Source: Pirellulaceae bacterium (lineage in GTDB: Bacteria; Planctomycetota; Planctomycetia; Pirellulales; Pirellulaceae). From it: a stretch of DNA of 64,000 bases. This document shows positions 1-8,074 of the stretch, one piece after another. The translations under genes and the position numbers were made by a program. The stretch spans positions 114,192 through 178,191 of the forward strand of contig JAHDXO010000014.1 in the NCBI GenBank assembly GCA_023382975.1, written 5' to 3'. The notes beneath the pieces are model-generated. The model was not told the origin of the DNA, did no database searches, and saw nothing but the letters and a program-made list of their open reading frames with translations. Each line of letters starts with the position of its first letter. The stretch's first letter is position 1.

Positions 1-753
1 GTCACCCTCCGCCAACCCCTCCGCCGACAGAAGCAGACCCGTGTAGACTTCGCGCCCAGGCAGCCGAAACAGAAGGACTCCGAGCAGGCCCGGGACCAGC
101 AGCGCGGACACCAGAGCCACCACAGCCCGTCCTGCATGACCGTTGATCGGCCATTCGTAGACCGAGGCCAAGATCGGAAACCAGAGCCCCTTCGGGCCGG
201 CGACGATGTAGGCCGCTCCGCTTAGCACCAGCAGCAAAACGACGCGAGTGACGGCGTTGCGCGGCGCCAGTCGCTGATAAATCAAGAACAACGCCAGAGC
301 CACCAGCAAGGACAGGATGGTCGTCAACGGTTGATCGTACTTGCCGTGCATCGCGAGCAACAGAACGGGCGGCCCATACCGGAGCACCATCCCCCGCGTC
401 TGGCCCGTGATCTGCTGGAGCGCATCCACGACCGCACTGGTACACCACGCCAGGCAGGTCACGATGGCGGCACCCAGCCAACCGACGCCATAGAACGTCG
501 AGAGGAAGCGGGCGAGATACTCTACCAGCCCACCCGGCCGCGAGACGCATTCGCGGAACATCGCCCAGCCGGTCGTGAAGGCAAGAGCGTAGTAGGGTGT
601 GAAAATGCCGATGGCATGATGAATCAAACGCGTGTCCAAGACCAGCCAGACGTACAGATAGTACAGCAGGAAGAATACTCCTGTCTCGACCCGCTGCCGC
701 CCAAGCGGAGCGAGTACCAACTTCGACGCGGAGTCATGTCTGGACGCGTTCAC
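1..753 (-). CDS. DUF6057-like polytopic membrane protein (3' end cut by window edge)
   Basis: The minus strand reads open from about position 950 to the window edge, and the frame gives a sensible hydrophobic protein. Several hydrophobic segments are visible. A motif around residues 55-80 (YYALAFTTGWAMF, then RPGGLVEYLARFLSTFYGVG) matches what I recall of DUF6057 proteins, membrane proteins known from Bacteroidota and Planctomycetota and without an assigned function. The start is uncertain: GTG at 753 is the most upstream candidate I favour, TTG at 720 is an alternative, and no strong ribosome binding site marks either. At least 251 residues are present and the C-terminal part lies outside the window. 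Longer open frames on the other strands here are low-complexity shadows rich in Arg and Ala. Confidence 0.7.
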   Translation of the reverse strand, partial: MNASRHDSASKLVLAPLGRQRVETGVFFLLYYLYVWLVLDTRLIHHAIGIFTPYYALAFTTGWAMFRECVSRPGGLVEYLARFLSTFYGVGWLGAAIVTCLAWCTSAVVDALQQITGQTRGMVLRYGPPVLLLAMHGKYDQPLTTILSLLVALALFLIYQRLAPRNAVTRVVLLLVLSGAAYIVAGPKGLWFPILASVYEWPINGHAGRAVVALVSALLVPGLLGVLLFRLPGREVYTGLLLSAEGLAEGD

Positions 754-1088
754 GAGTTCGATCGACGTGCTTTGGCAGGATTTTGCGGCCGGGCTTCTCG
801 GCGGCCCGGGACCGCCGACGTGACGGGCAGTATGGCGCGCGTGCGCGGGCCACGTCAAGCGAAAGTTACCGGGTGGATCGGCACCGCTGTCCGTATTCCG
901 GAACCGTCCGGATACCCCGCCACGCTGGCGATAAGACGGACCGCCGCGTTCGCCGGATCAAGATCCAGTTTTTTCCCGAAAAGGTCGCCTTCCGCGTCTT
1001 GACCCTGCAATCACCCGGATGTTATAAGCACTTACGGATGCTTTCATCGGATTTCATTCGCTTTGACTGAAACGAATTCGAGCTGAAC
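754..1088. other. Intergenic region between divergent genes
   Basis: About 335 bases separate the DUF6057-like gene (minus) from the FHA gene (plus). The stretch next to the FHA gene is AT-richer than its surroundings and holds a promoter-like sequence, described separately. I see no convincing small gene; the open frames crossing it have the composition of shadows. Confidence 0.6.
999..1027 (+). promoter_or_regulatory. Sigma-70-like promoter upstream of the FHA gene
   Basis: TTGACC at 999-1004 and TTATAA at 1022-1027 are separated by exactly 17 bases, close to the bacterial housekeeping consensus. The -10 box ends about 61 bases before the FHA start codon at 1089. A run of T residues lies about 30 bases upstream of the -35 box. 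This is a sequence match only. Confidence 0.5.
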
Positions 1089-1757
1089 ATGGTGCGGGTT
1101 ACCCTGCGAGTTCTTGACGGCGCGGATCGCGGCCGAATTTTCGAAAGCCTTGACACGCCGGTTACGATCGGACGCGAAGAGGGCAATATCATTCAACTGA
1201 ATGACGAACGGGTCAGCCGTTTCCACGTCAAGATCCAGTCCGACGGCGACCGGTTGGTGCTGACCGATTTGGAGAGCACCAATGGCACGCGGGTCAACGG
1301 CGAAGACGTGCGCCTGCGGGTTCTGAAGTTCGGCGATCTGATCCAGTTGGGTCGCACGCTGGTTCTGATCGGATCGCGCGAACAGATCGAAGAACGGCTG
1401 AGTCATTTGCCTCCTCAAGAGTCGAAGGGCTGGTTCCGGTTCCGCAAGAATCGGACGATCGAAGAATCTCAGTCCGATTCCGGGAATCCGTGGACCGGCA
1501 CGGAGAACTTGCAGGATTTCCTGTTCAACCACGAACCGCCGGAACTGCCGGATGATTTGACGGCTACGCAGGCAGCTCAATTGGCCGAACTGATTGACTA
1601 CATGCGACTGCGACTCCGCGGTCTGGTCGCCACGGTCAAAGAAGACAAGACGGGAAACGTGACGCTGAACGCTGCCGAATGGCAGAAACTGGTCGATTTG
1701 AATTCTCGGCTGGCCGAGATGGTGCGGCAGATCGGCGAGCCCGATTCGACCGGCTAG
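1089..1757 (+). CDS. FHA domain protein
   Basis: This 222-residue protein begins directly with a forkhead-associated domain, a phosphothreonine-peptide binding module. The signature residues are present in order: GRE at 28-30, SRFH at 43-46 and TNGT at 64-67, so the phosphopeptide-binding face looks intact. The domain occupies about residues 4-95. The remainder is polar and predicted soluble, with a conserved-looking helical C-terminus (about 155-215) and no signal peptide or membrane segment. FHA proteins usually read the output of Ser/Thr protein kinases; one such kinase is encoded 3 kb downstream (4674-6233), although no link is shown. The gene has its own promoter-like sequence and is followed by the peroxidase gene in the same direction. 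Confidence 0.9.
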   Translation: MVRVTLRVLDGADRGRIFESLDTPVTIGREEGNIIQLNDERVSRFHVKIQSDGDRLVLTDLESTNGTRVNGEDVRLRVLKFGDLIQLGRTLVLIGSREQIEERLSHLPPQESKGWFRFRKNRTIEESQSDSGNPWTGTENLQDFLFNHEPPELPDDLTATQAAQLAELIDYMRLRLRGLVATVKEDKTGNVTLNAAEWQKLVDLNSRLAEMVRQIGEPDSTG

Positions 1758-1896
1758 TATCCGGTTCCCCGGACAGTCCAGAATCACGTGGATGGATGCG
1801 GGAAGCGGATTGGTCGCTTGCCACCAGTCGAATCGAAGAATCCCGCCAAGAACGAGTTTTTCCGATTTCTAGTACACCACTTACGAGGAGACAGCC

Positions 1897-2952
1897 ATGA
1901 ATCGAGCACACCGAATTCTGTCGGCTGGGATCGCCGGAGCGATCCTGATGGTCGCCGCGAATGCGGCATTGCAATGGGCGGATGCCGCCGAGCCCGCGAA
2001 GGTCACCAAGAAGCAAAGCGCGAAGCTGCTGAAGGACGCTCAAGCCGTTTTCGCAAAGTTGCCCGAGAAGATGCCCGGCAGCGAGAACGATACGCCCGCT
2101 CGGATCGCTCTGGGCGAAAAACTGTATTTCGAGAAGGCCATTTCGATCAACAAAACTCAATCCTGCAACGACTGCCATCGCGTGGACAACAAACTGGGCG
2201 GCGTCGACAACCTGCCCACCTCGCCGGGTGCAGAAGGAAAACGGGGCGACCGAAATTCCCCCACGACGTTGAATGCCGGATTGCACGTGGCTCAGTTCTG
2301 GGACGGCCGCGCCGCGGACTTGGTCGAACAGGCCAAGGGGCCGGTCCTGAACCCGATCGAAATGGGCATGCCCAGCGAAGCGATTGTGTTGGCCCGTTTG
2401 AAGGAAGCCGATTACACGCCTTTGTTCGAGAAAGCGTTTCCCGACAGCCAGCAGCCGTTGACGTACGACAACTACGCCGAGGCGGTGGCGGCCTTCGAGC
2501 GGACACTCATCACGCGCGACCGCTTCGACGACTTCCTGGGTGGGGACCAGCAAGCGCTGAACGCCCGCGAAAAACAGGGGCTGGCGCTCTTCATGGAAAT
2601 CGGCTGCACCGAATGCCACCAAGGCGCGCTGCTGGGAGGCACGGAGTTCCGAAAGGCGGGCGAAGTCGAACCGTACGCCAATACCAAGGATTTGGGACGC
2701 TTCGCGGTGACGAAGAAGGAGGAAGACAAATTTGTTTTCAAAGTCCCGTCCTTGCGCAACATCCAGATCACTCGCCCGTACTTCCATGACGGGAAAGTCA
2801 AGACGCTGCCGGAAGCCGTCAAGTTGATGGGCAAGCTGCAGTTGGGCACGGATTTGGATGACGAGCAAACAGCTTTGATCGTCGCCTTCCTCCGCACCCT
2901 GACCGACAAAGACCGCGTCCCGATGCCCAAGGCCAAGCCTAAGGCCGGCTAA
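1897..2952 (+). CDS. Di-haem cytochrome c peroxidase (CcpA/MauG family)
   Basis: The 351-residue exported protein has an N-terminal signal peptide (about residues 1-30) and two CxxCH haem-binding motifs, CNDCH at 90-94 and CTECH at 237-241, the arrangement of bacterial di-haem peroxidases. The sequence between them contains the family landmark RNSPTTLNAGLH...FWDGRA, and the C-terminal third has VPSLRNIQITRPYFHDG, which is typical. Its length agrees with the family. Such enzymes reduce hydrogen peroxide with electrons from small c-type cytochromes outside the inner membrane; some relatives (MauG) modify proteins instead, and sequence alone does not decide between them. A GAGGA ribosome binding site precedes the ATG, and a strong hairpin terminator follows the stop codon. 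Confidence 0.95.
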   Translation: MNRAHRILSAGIAGAILMVAANAALQWADAAEPAKVTKKQSAKLLKDAQAVFAKLPEKMPGSENDTPARIALGEKLYFEKAISINKTQSCNDCHRVDNKLGGVDNLPTSPGAEGKRGDRNSPTTLNAGLHVAQFWDGRAADLVEQAKGPVLNPIEMGMPSEAIVLARLKEADYTPLFEKAFPDSQQPLTYDNYAEAVAAFERTLITRDRFDDFLGGDQQALNAREKQGLALFMEIGCTECHQGALLGGTEFRKAGEVEPYANTKDLGRFAVTKKEEDKFVFKVPSLRNIQITRPYFHDGKVKTLPEAVKLMGKLQLGTDLDDEQTALIVAFLRTLTDKDRVPMPKAKPKAG

Positions 2953-2973
2953 TCCCTGCGTCAATTCTCCAGA

Positions 2974-3012
2974 AACAGGCATCCGCGACGCGCGGGTGCC
3001 TGTTCTGTTTTC
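2974..3012 (+). terminator. Rho-independent terminator after the peroxidase gene
   Basis: The arms at 2974-2987 and 2991-3004 pair over 14 bases with one T-G wobble and a three-base loop, followed by a T-rich tract (CTGTTTTC). It lies 22 bases after the peroxidase stop codon and closes that transcript. The rest of the 307-base gap up to 3259 shows no gene. Confidence 0.85.
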
Positions 3013-3259
3013 TTGGTTCACACATCGCCGGAGTGCCGACGCCCACGATTTCGTGCCGAAGACAACACGGCCTCGAATCATCGTGCTGCCGGAATCTTCC
3101 GGTGACGGGCAGCGGTTTCCCGCGGCATTGCGTGTATACTGAGGGGCAAGTCCTCTTGCCGGGCAGCGCGCAAGAGGGCAGTGTAACCGATCGTTGTTGG
3201 GCTGCGAGCCTTTGACCGAGCAGCCAGGAATCCCCATTTGACACGTTAGGAGAAGAAAC

Positions 3260-4567
3260 ATGTCGGAGTCTGCGAACAGTCGAGATATGTCCCGAAGAGA
3301 TTTCGTGCGGAGCAGCGCGGCGATCGGCGCGAGCGTGGCGGGTCTTGCCTTGACCCGGTCTGTCCACGCGGCGGGCAGCGACGTGATTCGGATCGGCGTG
3401 GTCGGCTGCGGCGGACGTGGCACGGGTGCCGCGGCCAATGCGATGGATGCCGACCCGAGTGTGCGGCTGGTCGCCATGTCGGACTTGTTCGCCGACCGCG
3501 TGCGCGGGCGGCGGAATGCCTTGAAGGCCCAGAAGGCCGAGCAGGTGCTGGTCGACGATGATCACTGCTTCGACGGCATGGACGGGTACAAGCACGTGAT
3601 CGACGCGGTGGACGTGGTGTTGATCGCCTGTGCGGCCAAATTCCATCCGATGTATCTGAAGGCCGGGATCGAGGCCGGAAAGCACGTGTTCGTGGAGAAG
3701 CCGCACGCCATCGACCCGCTGGGGATCAAGGTGGTGAACGAGGCGACGGAGTTGGCCAAGCGGAAGAATCTCGGCATCCTGAGCGGGCTGCAAAGCCGGT
3801 TCCATCCGGCGATCCGCGAGACGATCCAGCGAGTCCAGGACGGCCAGATCGGAACCATCACCTCGATCGAAGAGAACTTCATCCGCGGACCGTACGGCGC
3901 CACGACTCGTCCGGAAGGCGTGCGCGAGCTGGAGGTTCAGTACGGCAATCAGTACCGTTTCTCGTGGCTGTGCGGCGACGACGTGACTCAATCGCTGGTC
4001 CACAACCTGGACCGTGCGACCTGGGCCATGCTGGAAACGCCGCCCGTCAAGTGCCACGGGCTCGGCGGACGCTCGTCATCCCAGAATCTGCTGGGCGACG
4101 TGTTCGATCACCACTCGGTGGTCTATCACTATGCCAGCGGAGCCAGGCTGTACGCTTTCTGCCGCACGACCATCGGTTGCTACAACGAGAATTCCAGCAT
4201 GATCGTCGGAACCAAGGGGACCGCGTTTCCGCTGGCGGGCCGGATCACGGGCGAGAACGCCTGGTCGTTCTCCGGCGAGTCGGACAATCCGTACGTCGTC
4301 GAGCACCGCGACTTCCTCAAGTCGATCCGGGACGGCCAGCCGCTGAACTGCGGCGAGTACATGGCTCGCAGCACCTTGGTCGGCATCATGGGACAACTGT
4401 CCTGCTACAGCGGGCGCGAACTGACCTGGGAACGCGTGAGCCAATCCGACTACTGCTTGCCGCCCAAGCCCGAGGAATGCACCTGGGATATGGACCCGCC
4501 CACCGTGCCCGACGAAGACGGCGTCTATCCGATCTGCGCCATTCCCGGCGTGAGCACCAATGTGTAG
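3260..4567 (+). CDS. Tat-exported Gfo/Idh/MocA family oxidoreductase
   Basis: The protein has 435 residues. The N-terminus carries a twin-arginine signal (SRRDFVRSS at about 11-19 followed by a hydrophobic stretch), so export by Tat with cofactor bound is likely. A Rossmann fold follows, with IGVVGCGGRGTG at about 45-56 for NAD(P) binding. The family motif EKP (in VEKPHAIDP) supplies the lysine that usually acts with a downstream histidine in catalysis. The C-terminal half is the usual alpha/beta substrate domain. Members oxidise or epimerise sugars and cyclitols; the substrate cannot be read from sequence. An AGGAGAAG ribosome binding site precedes the ATG. A second Tat-exported member of the family lies at 46304-47713; the two are clearly diverged paralogues. 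Confidence 0.92.
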   Translation: MSESANSRDMSRRDFVRSSAAIGASVAGLALTRSVHAAGSDVIRIGVVGCGGRGTGAAANAMDADPSVRLVAMSDLFADRVRGRRNALKAQKAEQVLVDDDHCFDGMDGYKHVIDAVDVVLIACAAKFHPMYLKAGIEAGKHVFVEKPHAIDPLGIKVVNEATELAKRKNLGILSGLQSRFHPAIRETIQRVQDGQIGTITSIEENFIRGPYGATTRPEGVRELEVQYGNQYRFSWLCGDDVTQSLVHNLDRATWAMLETPPVKCHGLGGRSSSQNLLGDVFDHHSVVYHYASGARLYAFCRTTIGCYNENSSMIVGTKGTAFPLAGRITGENAWSFSGESDNPYVVEHRDFLKSIRDGQPLNCGEYMARSTLVGIMGQLSCYSGRELTWERVSQSDYCLPPKPEECTWDMDPPTVPDEDGVYPICAIPGVSTNV

Positions 4568-4673
4568 CGATCGTCTTCCTTGGCTCGTTTCCCTTCATCC
4601 GGCGCGAACGGATTGACAGGCTGAGCGAAGGCGGGTTTTTTGCCTTGCAGCGATGGTTGCAAGGCAGGCGGTG

Positions 4674-6233
4674 ATGCAGATGGCAAGAGTGGGCGAAGCA
4701 GCTCCTGAGTTTGCGCTGGCGTGCGTCGATGCCAGGGACGGTGCGCGCTGGGCGATCCGGCGGGACGAGAGCGCGGGCCGTTGGCTGGCCTTGGTGTTCT
4801 ATCCGCGGGACTTCTCGTTTGTTTGCCCGACCGAGTTGACGTCGTTCAGCGCTCGCTGGAGGGATTTCGCCGAGCGCAAGTGCGACCTGCTGGGCATCAG
4901 CGTCGATCCGGTTGAACTGCATCGGGAGTGGCTGCGGACGCCGCCTTCCGAAGGCGGGCTCGGACCCTTGCAGTTCCCGCTGGCGTCCGACCCGGACGGC
5001 GCGACGGCCCGCGCCTACGGAGTCTGGGTCGAAGCCAAGCAGGTGTCGGCACGAGGCTTGTTCCTGATCGATCCCGACGGCATTCTGCAATATGCGGTGG
5101 TCCACAATCTGAACGTGGGTCGCACTCCGGACGAGGTGCTGCGCGTCTTGGATGCACTTCAGACCGGTGGCCTGTGTCCCGCAAGTTGGACGTCGGCCGA
5201 CGGCACGATCGATCCCGAGCGCGCGTTGCAACCGGGACGCATCCTGGGACATTACCGCATTCGGCAGAAACTTGGCAGCGGGACATTCGGAACAGTGTTC
5301 GCCGCTTGGGACTTGCGGCTGGAACGCATGGTGGCGTTGAAAGTTCTCAAACGCCATGTGTTCGAATCTCGCGACGCGGTGCTCGCCGAGGCCCGCACGG
5401 CGGCCAAGGTGAACGTGCCCAACGTCTGTACGATCTATGCCGTCGAGGAAGAAGACGGTCTCCCACTGATCGCCATGGAATACCTGGAGGGCCGAACGTT
5501 GTCGCACGTGATGGCCGAGCCCCTTTCGCGCGATGCCGTGCGGACGATCGCGATGCAAATCGCCTCAGGGCTGGTTGCCGCTCACGCTCAACAGGTGGTG
5601 CATGGCGATCTGAAGCCGGCGAACGTGATGGTCGGCAGCGATGGGGTCGCGAAGATCCTCGATTTCGGATTGGTCGGGCCTCCGCAGGCGTCCCGCGAGG
5701 TATCGCCGGAATCAAATCGGGACGGGCCTTCGGCGACTCCGCGCGGCGATCCGACGAATTTCGCGCAGGCTGACCAGACGTTGGCCTACGAAGGCCTCGG
5801 TTCCGCCGAGGCGGCCGCGAAGACGGAACAACCGCCGCGCGTCCATGTTCCGGAACCGCTCCCGTTTCCGGTGGCGGGGCGAATCCGTGGAACCCCGGCT
5901 TACATGTCGCCCGAGCAGGCGGCGGGGCATCGCCCGACTCCGGCGAGCGACGTGTTCGCCTTCGGCCTAATGTGGTTCGAGATGTTGACTGGCCGAAAGG
6001 CGCACCCCGAGATGTCGCTGGGCCGTCTGCTGGCTCGTCTGCGCACCGAGGAGTTGGCACCGAGCCTGATCGCCGAGGTCGAGCCGACGGCCCGCGATCT
6101 GCTGGCCGCGATGCTGGCCCGCGACGCGGCCAGGCGTCCGGAGATGAGCGAAGTGCTGCAATGGCTGGCGGCGGAGACTCCGCGGATGTCCCGCGAGACG
6201 GTCGATGGCAAACTGGATGAAAGCCTGAACTGA
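4674..6233 (+). CDS. Peroxiredoxin-Ser/Thr protein kinase fusion
   Basis: One 519-residue protein joins two enzymes. Residues 1-175 form an AhpC/TSA peroxiredoxin with the peroxidatic cysteine C51 in DFSFVCPTE and a resolving-type cysteine C168 in GGLCP. Residues 193-500 form a Hanks-type Ser/Thr kinase: glycine loop GSGTFGTV (201-208), lysine K223, HGDLKPANV with catalytic D312 (HGD in place of the usual HRD), DFG (330-332) and GTPAYMSPEQ (about 406-415). No membrane segment is seen. The DFG-to-APE segment is about 85 residues, far longer than normal, and rich in Pro, Ser and Thr. I chose the ATG at 4674 because AGGCAGGCGG precedes it; ATGs at 4653 and 4680 are alternatives. Peroxide-dependent control of the kinase is an attractive inference, not something the sequence proves. 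Confidence 0.9.
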   Translation: MQMARVGEAAPEFALACVDARDGARWAIRRDESAGRWLALVFYPRDFSFVCPTELTSFSARWRDFAERKCDLLGISVDPVELHREWLRTPPSEGGLGPLQFPLASDPDGATARAYGVWVEAKQVSARGLFLIDPDGILQYAVVHNLNVGRTPDEVLRVLDALQTGGLCPASWTSADGTIDPERALQPGRILGHYRIRQKLGSGTFGTVFAAWDLRLERMVALKVLKRHVFESRDAVLAEARTAAKVNVPNVCTIYAVEEEDGLPLIAMEYLEGRTLSHVMAEPLSRDAVRTIAMQIASGLVAAHAQQVVHGDLKPANVMVGSDGVAKILDFGLVGPPQASREVSPESNRDGPSATPRGDPTNFAQADQTLAYEGLGSAEAAAKTEQPPRVHVPEPLPFPVAGRIRGTPAYMSPEQAAGHRPTPASDVFAFGLMWFEMLTGRKAHPEMSLGRLLARLRTEELAPSLIAEVEPTARDLLAAMLARDAARRPEMSEVLQWLAAETPRMSRETVDGKLDESLN

Positions 6234-6276
6234 ACGGGATGAACACGGCAACCGTTTTCCAAGGGAGAGTCGATCG

Positions 6277-7926
6277 ATGAACGCAGCGCCGCCTGAAACG
6301 CTGAGCCTGACAAGCCCGTCCCCGCATGTTTCGCGCCGCGGGTTTTTGTCTCAAGCTGCCGCGCTGGGCGCGCTAGCGATATCCGGCTTGCCGGATTCTG
6401 CCGCGCAGGAGATTCCCGAATCGAGGCCCGTGCCGTACGACGTGTTCGTCTACGGCTCGACGCCCGGCGGGTGCGCGGCGGCGATCGAGGCGGCGCGGCG
6501 CGGGTGCAAAGTGGCGCTCGTGTGTCCCAAGATGCATCCAGGCGGCATGGCTGCCAGCGGGCTGTCCACCACCGACGCGGTGCGGCGCGAGTTGTTCGGC
6601 GGGCTGGTCGCGGAATTCATCGCCGGAGTCCGCGACGAATACCGGCGCCGACTGGGCGAGAGTTCGCCCCAGTGGAAGTTCGTCCACGACGGCTGGTATT
6701 ACGAACCGTCGGTCGCCGAAGCCGTGTTCGACCGCCTGCTGGACGCCGAGTCGGAGCGGCTCGATTTCTTCCGCGGCCATCACTTGCTCGAAGCCACGGT
6801 CCAGGGGGACCGCGTGGTCGAAGTGCTTGTGGAAACTCGGCAAGGCAAACGCGAACGGATGGTTGCAGGAACCTACATCGACGGCACGTACGAAGGCGAT
6901 CTTGCCGCGGCGGCCAAGGTGCCGTACCGAGTCGGGCGCGAGGGCCGCGACGAGTATGGCGAACCGTTGGCGGGCATCCACTATATGAATTGGCGGACCG
7001 GACAGCAGATCATGACGGCGGACAGCGGCGAACCGTCGCCGGCCATCCAGGCGTTCTGCGCGCGGAGCATCTTCACCACCGACCCGGAAAAACTCGTACC
7101 GTTCGAGAAGCCGGCGTCCTACGATCAGCACCTGCCCGATCTGCTGCCGCTGCTGGACGATTTCGCTTCGGGCCGTGTCAAGTCCATTGGCCTCGGTACG
7201 CCGCTGCCCGGCAGGAAGTTCCAGGCGAACGGCAACATCGAGGCGTTGACCAGCTTGAATTGTCCCGGCGTTAGTTGGACATGGCCCGAGGCGCGACGAC
7301 ACCACCGCGAACGGCTCGAGCGGTTTCACATCGAGCATGCGGCCAGCTATGCGTGGTTCCTGCAGAACGAGCCGCGAGTGCCGGAGAACATCCGCGCCGT
7401 GTGGCGCCAAGCCGGTCTGCATCGGGACGAGTTCGCCGACAACGGACACTGGCCCTGGCAGATCTACGTGCGGCAGGGCCGGCGGATCGAGGGTCGCGAG
7501 ATCGTCACGCAGCGAAACTTCACGGTCAATCCCCAGTCCGGACGCACGCCGCAAGTCGAGCACCCGATCGCCATCGGCGAGCACTCGTTCGACGTCCACC
7601 CGTGCCACGACCGGCGGTTCACCGTCGAGGGATTTATGGAAGGCGTGCTCTGGTATCCGAAAAAGGCCGACGGCCCCGCGCAGCCCGGCCAAGTGCCCTA
7701 CGGCGCCATGCTGCCAAGGCAAGTGAACAATCTGCTGGTGCCCGTCGCCCTGTCCTGCACGCACATCGCGATGAGCGTGCTGCGGATGGAGCCGCTGTGG
7801 ATGACCACCGGTCAGACCGCCGGGTTGGCCGCCGTCGTCGCTCGCGACACCCACACCGACGCCGCCCTGATCGATCCCGCCCCCCTGCCTGAAATGCTCG
7901 GTGTTCGAGTCGATCCGTACGGGTGA
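6277..7926 (+). CDS. Tat-exported FAD-dependent oxidoreductase
   Basis: The 549-residue protein starts with a twin-arginine type signal (SRRGFLSQAAALGALAI, about 20-36). A dinucleotide-binding segment follows, YDVFVYGSTPGGCAAAIEAARRG, the variant Rossmann motif of the FAD_oxidored family often found next to secreted carbohydrate enzymes in Planctomycetota. The C-terminus keeps the family-typical LPRQVNNLLVPVALSCTHIAMSVLRMEP and WMTTGQTAGLAA segments. It probably acts outside the cytoplasmic membrane on a sugar-derived or hydroxylated substrate; which one is unknown. GGGAGAG precedes the ATG. It lies 43 bases after the kinase fusion and about 150 bases before a sulfatase in the same orientation, so co-transcription is possible. 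Confidence 0.88.
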   Translation: MNAAPPETLSLTSPSPHVSRRGFLSQAAALGALAISGLPDSAAQEIPESRPVPYDVFVYGSTPGGCAAAIEAARRGCKVALVCPKMHPGGMAASGLSTTDAVRRELFGGLVAEFIAGVRDEYRRRLGESSPQWKFVHDGWYYEPSVAEAVFDRLLDAESERLDFFRGHHLLEATVQGDRVVEVLVETRQGKRERMVAGTYIDGTYEGDLAAAAKVPYRVGREGRDEYGEPLAGIHYMNWRTGQQIMTADSGEPSPAIQAFCARSIFTTDPEKLVPFEKPASYDQHLPDLLPLLDDFASGRVKSIGLGTPLPGRKFQANGNIEALTSLNCPGVSWTWPEARRHHRERLERFHIEHAASYAWFLQNEPRVPENIRAVWRQAGLHRDEFADNGHWPWQIYVRQGRRIEGREIVTQRNFTVNPQSGRTPQVEHPIAIGEHSFDVHPCHDRRFTVEGFMEGVLWYPKKADGPAQPGQVPYGAMLPRQVNNLLVPVALSCTHIAMSVLRMEPLWMTTGQTAGLAAVVARDTHTDAALIDPAPLPEMLGVRVDPYG

Positions 7927-8074
7927 GCCGAGTGGCATCGCCCGAGAGTCCGTCCTGCTCTCACCGCCGTACTTGGCTCGTTGCTGAGCCACGGGGTTGA
8001 CGGCGGATTGCGAAACGAGGCTTCGGGGTCGTCGGTCTGGCGTCGCGGCGACGGGCGCGTTACGATGGCCGATT

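Noticed and set aside
331..1002. A 223-codon plus-strand frame opposite the DUF6057-like gene
   Set aside because: Low-complexity Arg-rich product; the opposite strand in another frame reads a coherent membrane protein.
1636..3477. A 613-codon minus-strand frame across the peroxidase gene
   Set aside because: It spans a real gene, a strong terminator and an intergenic gap, and encodes no recognisable domain.
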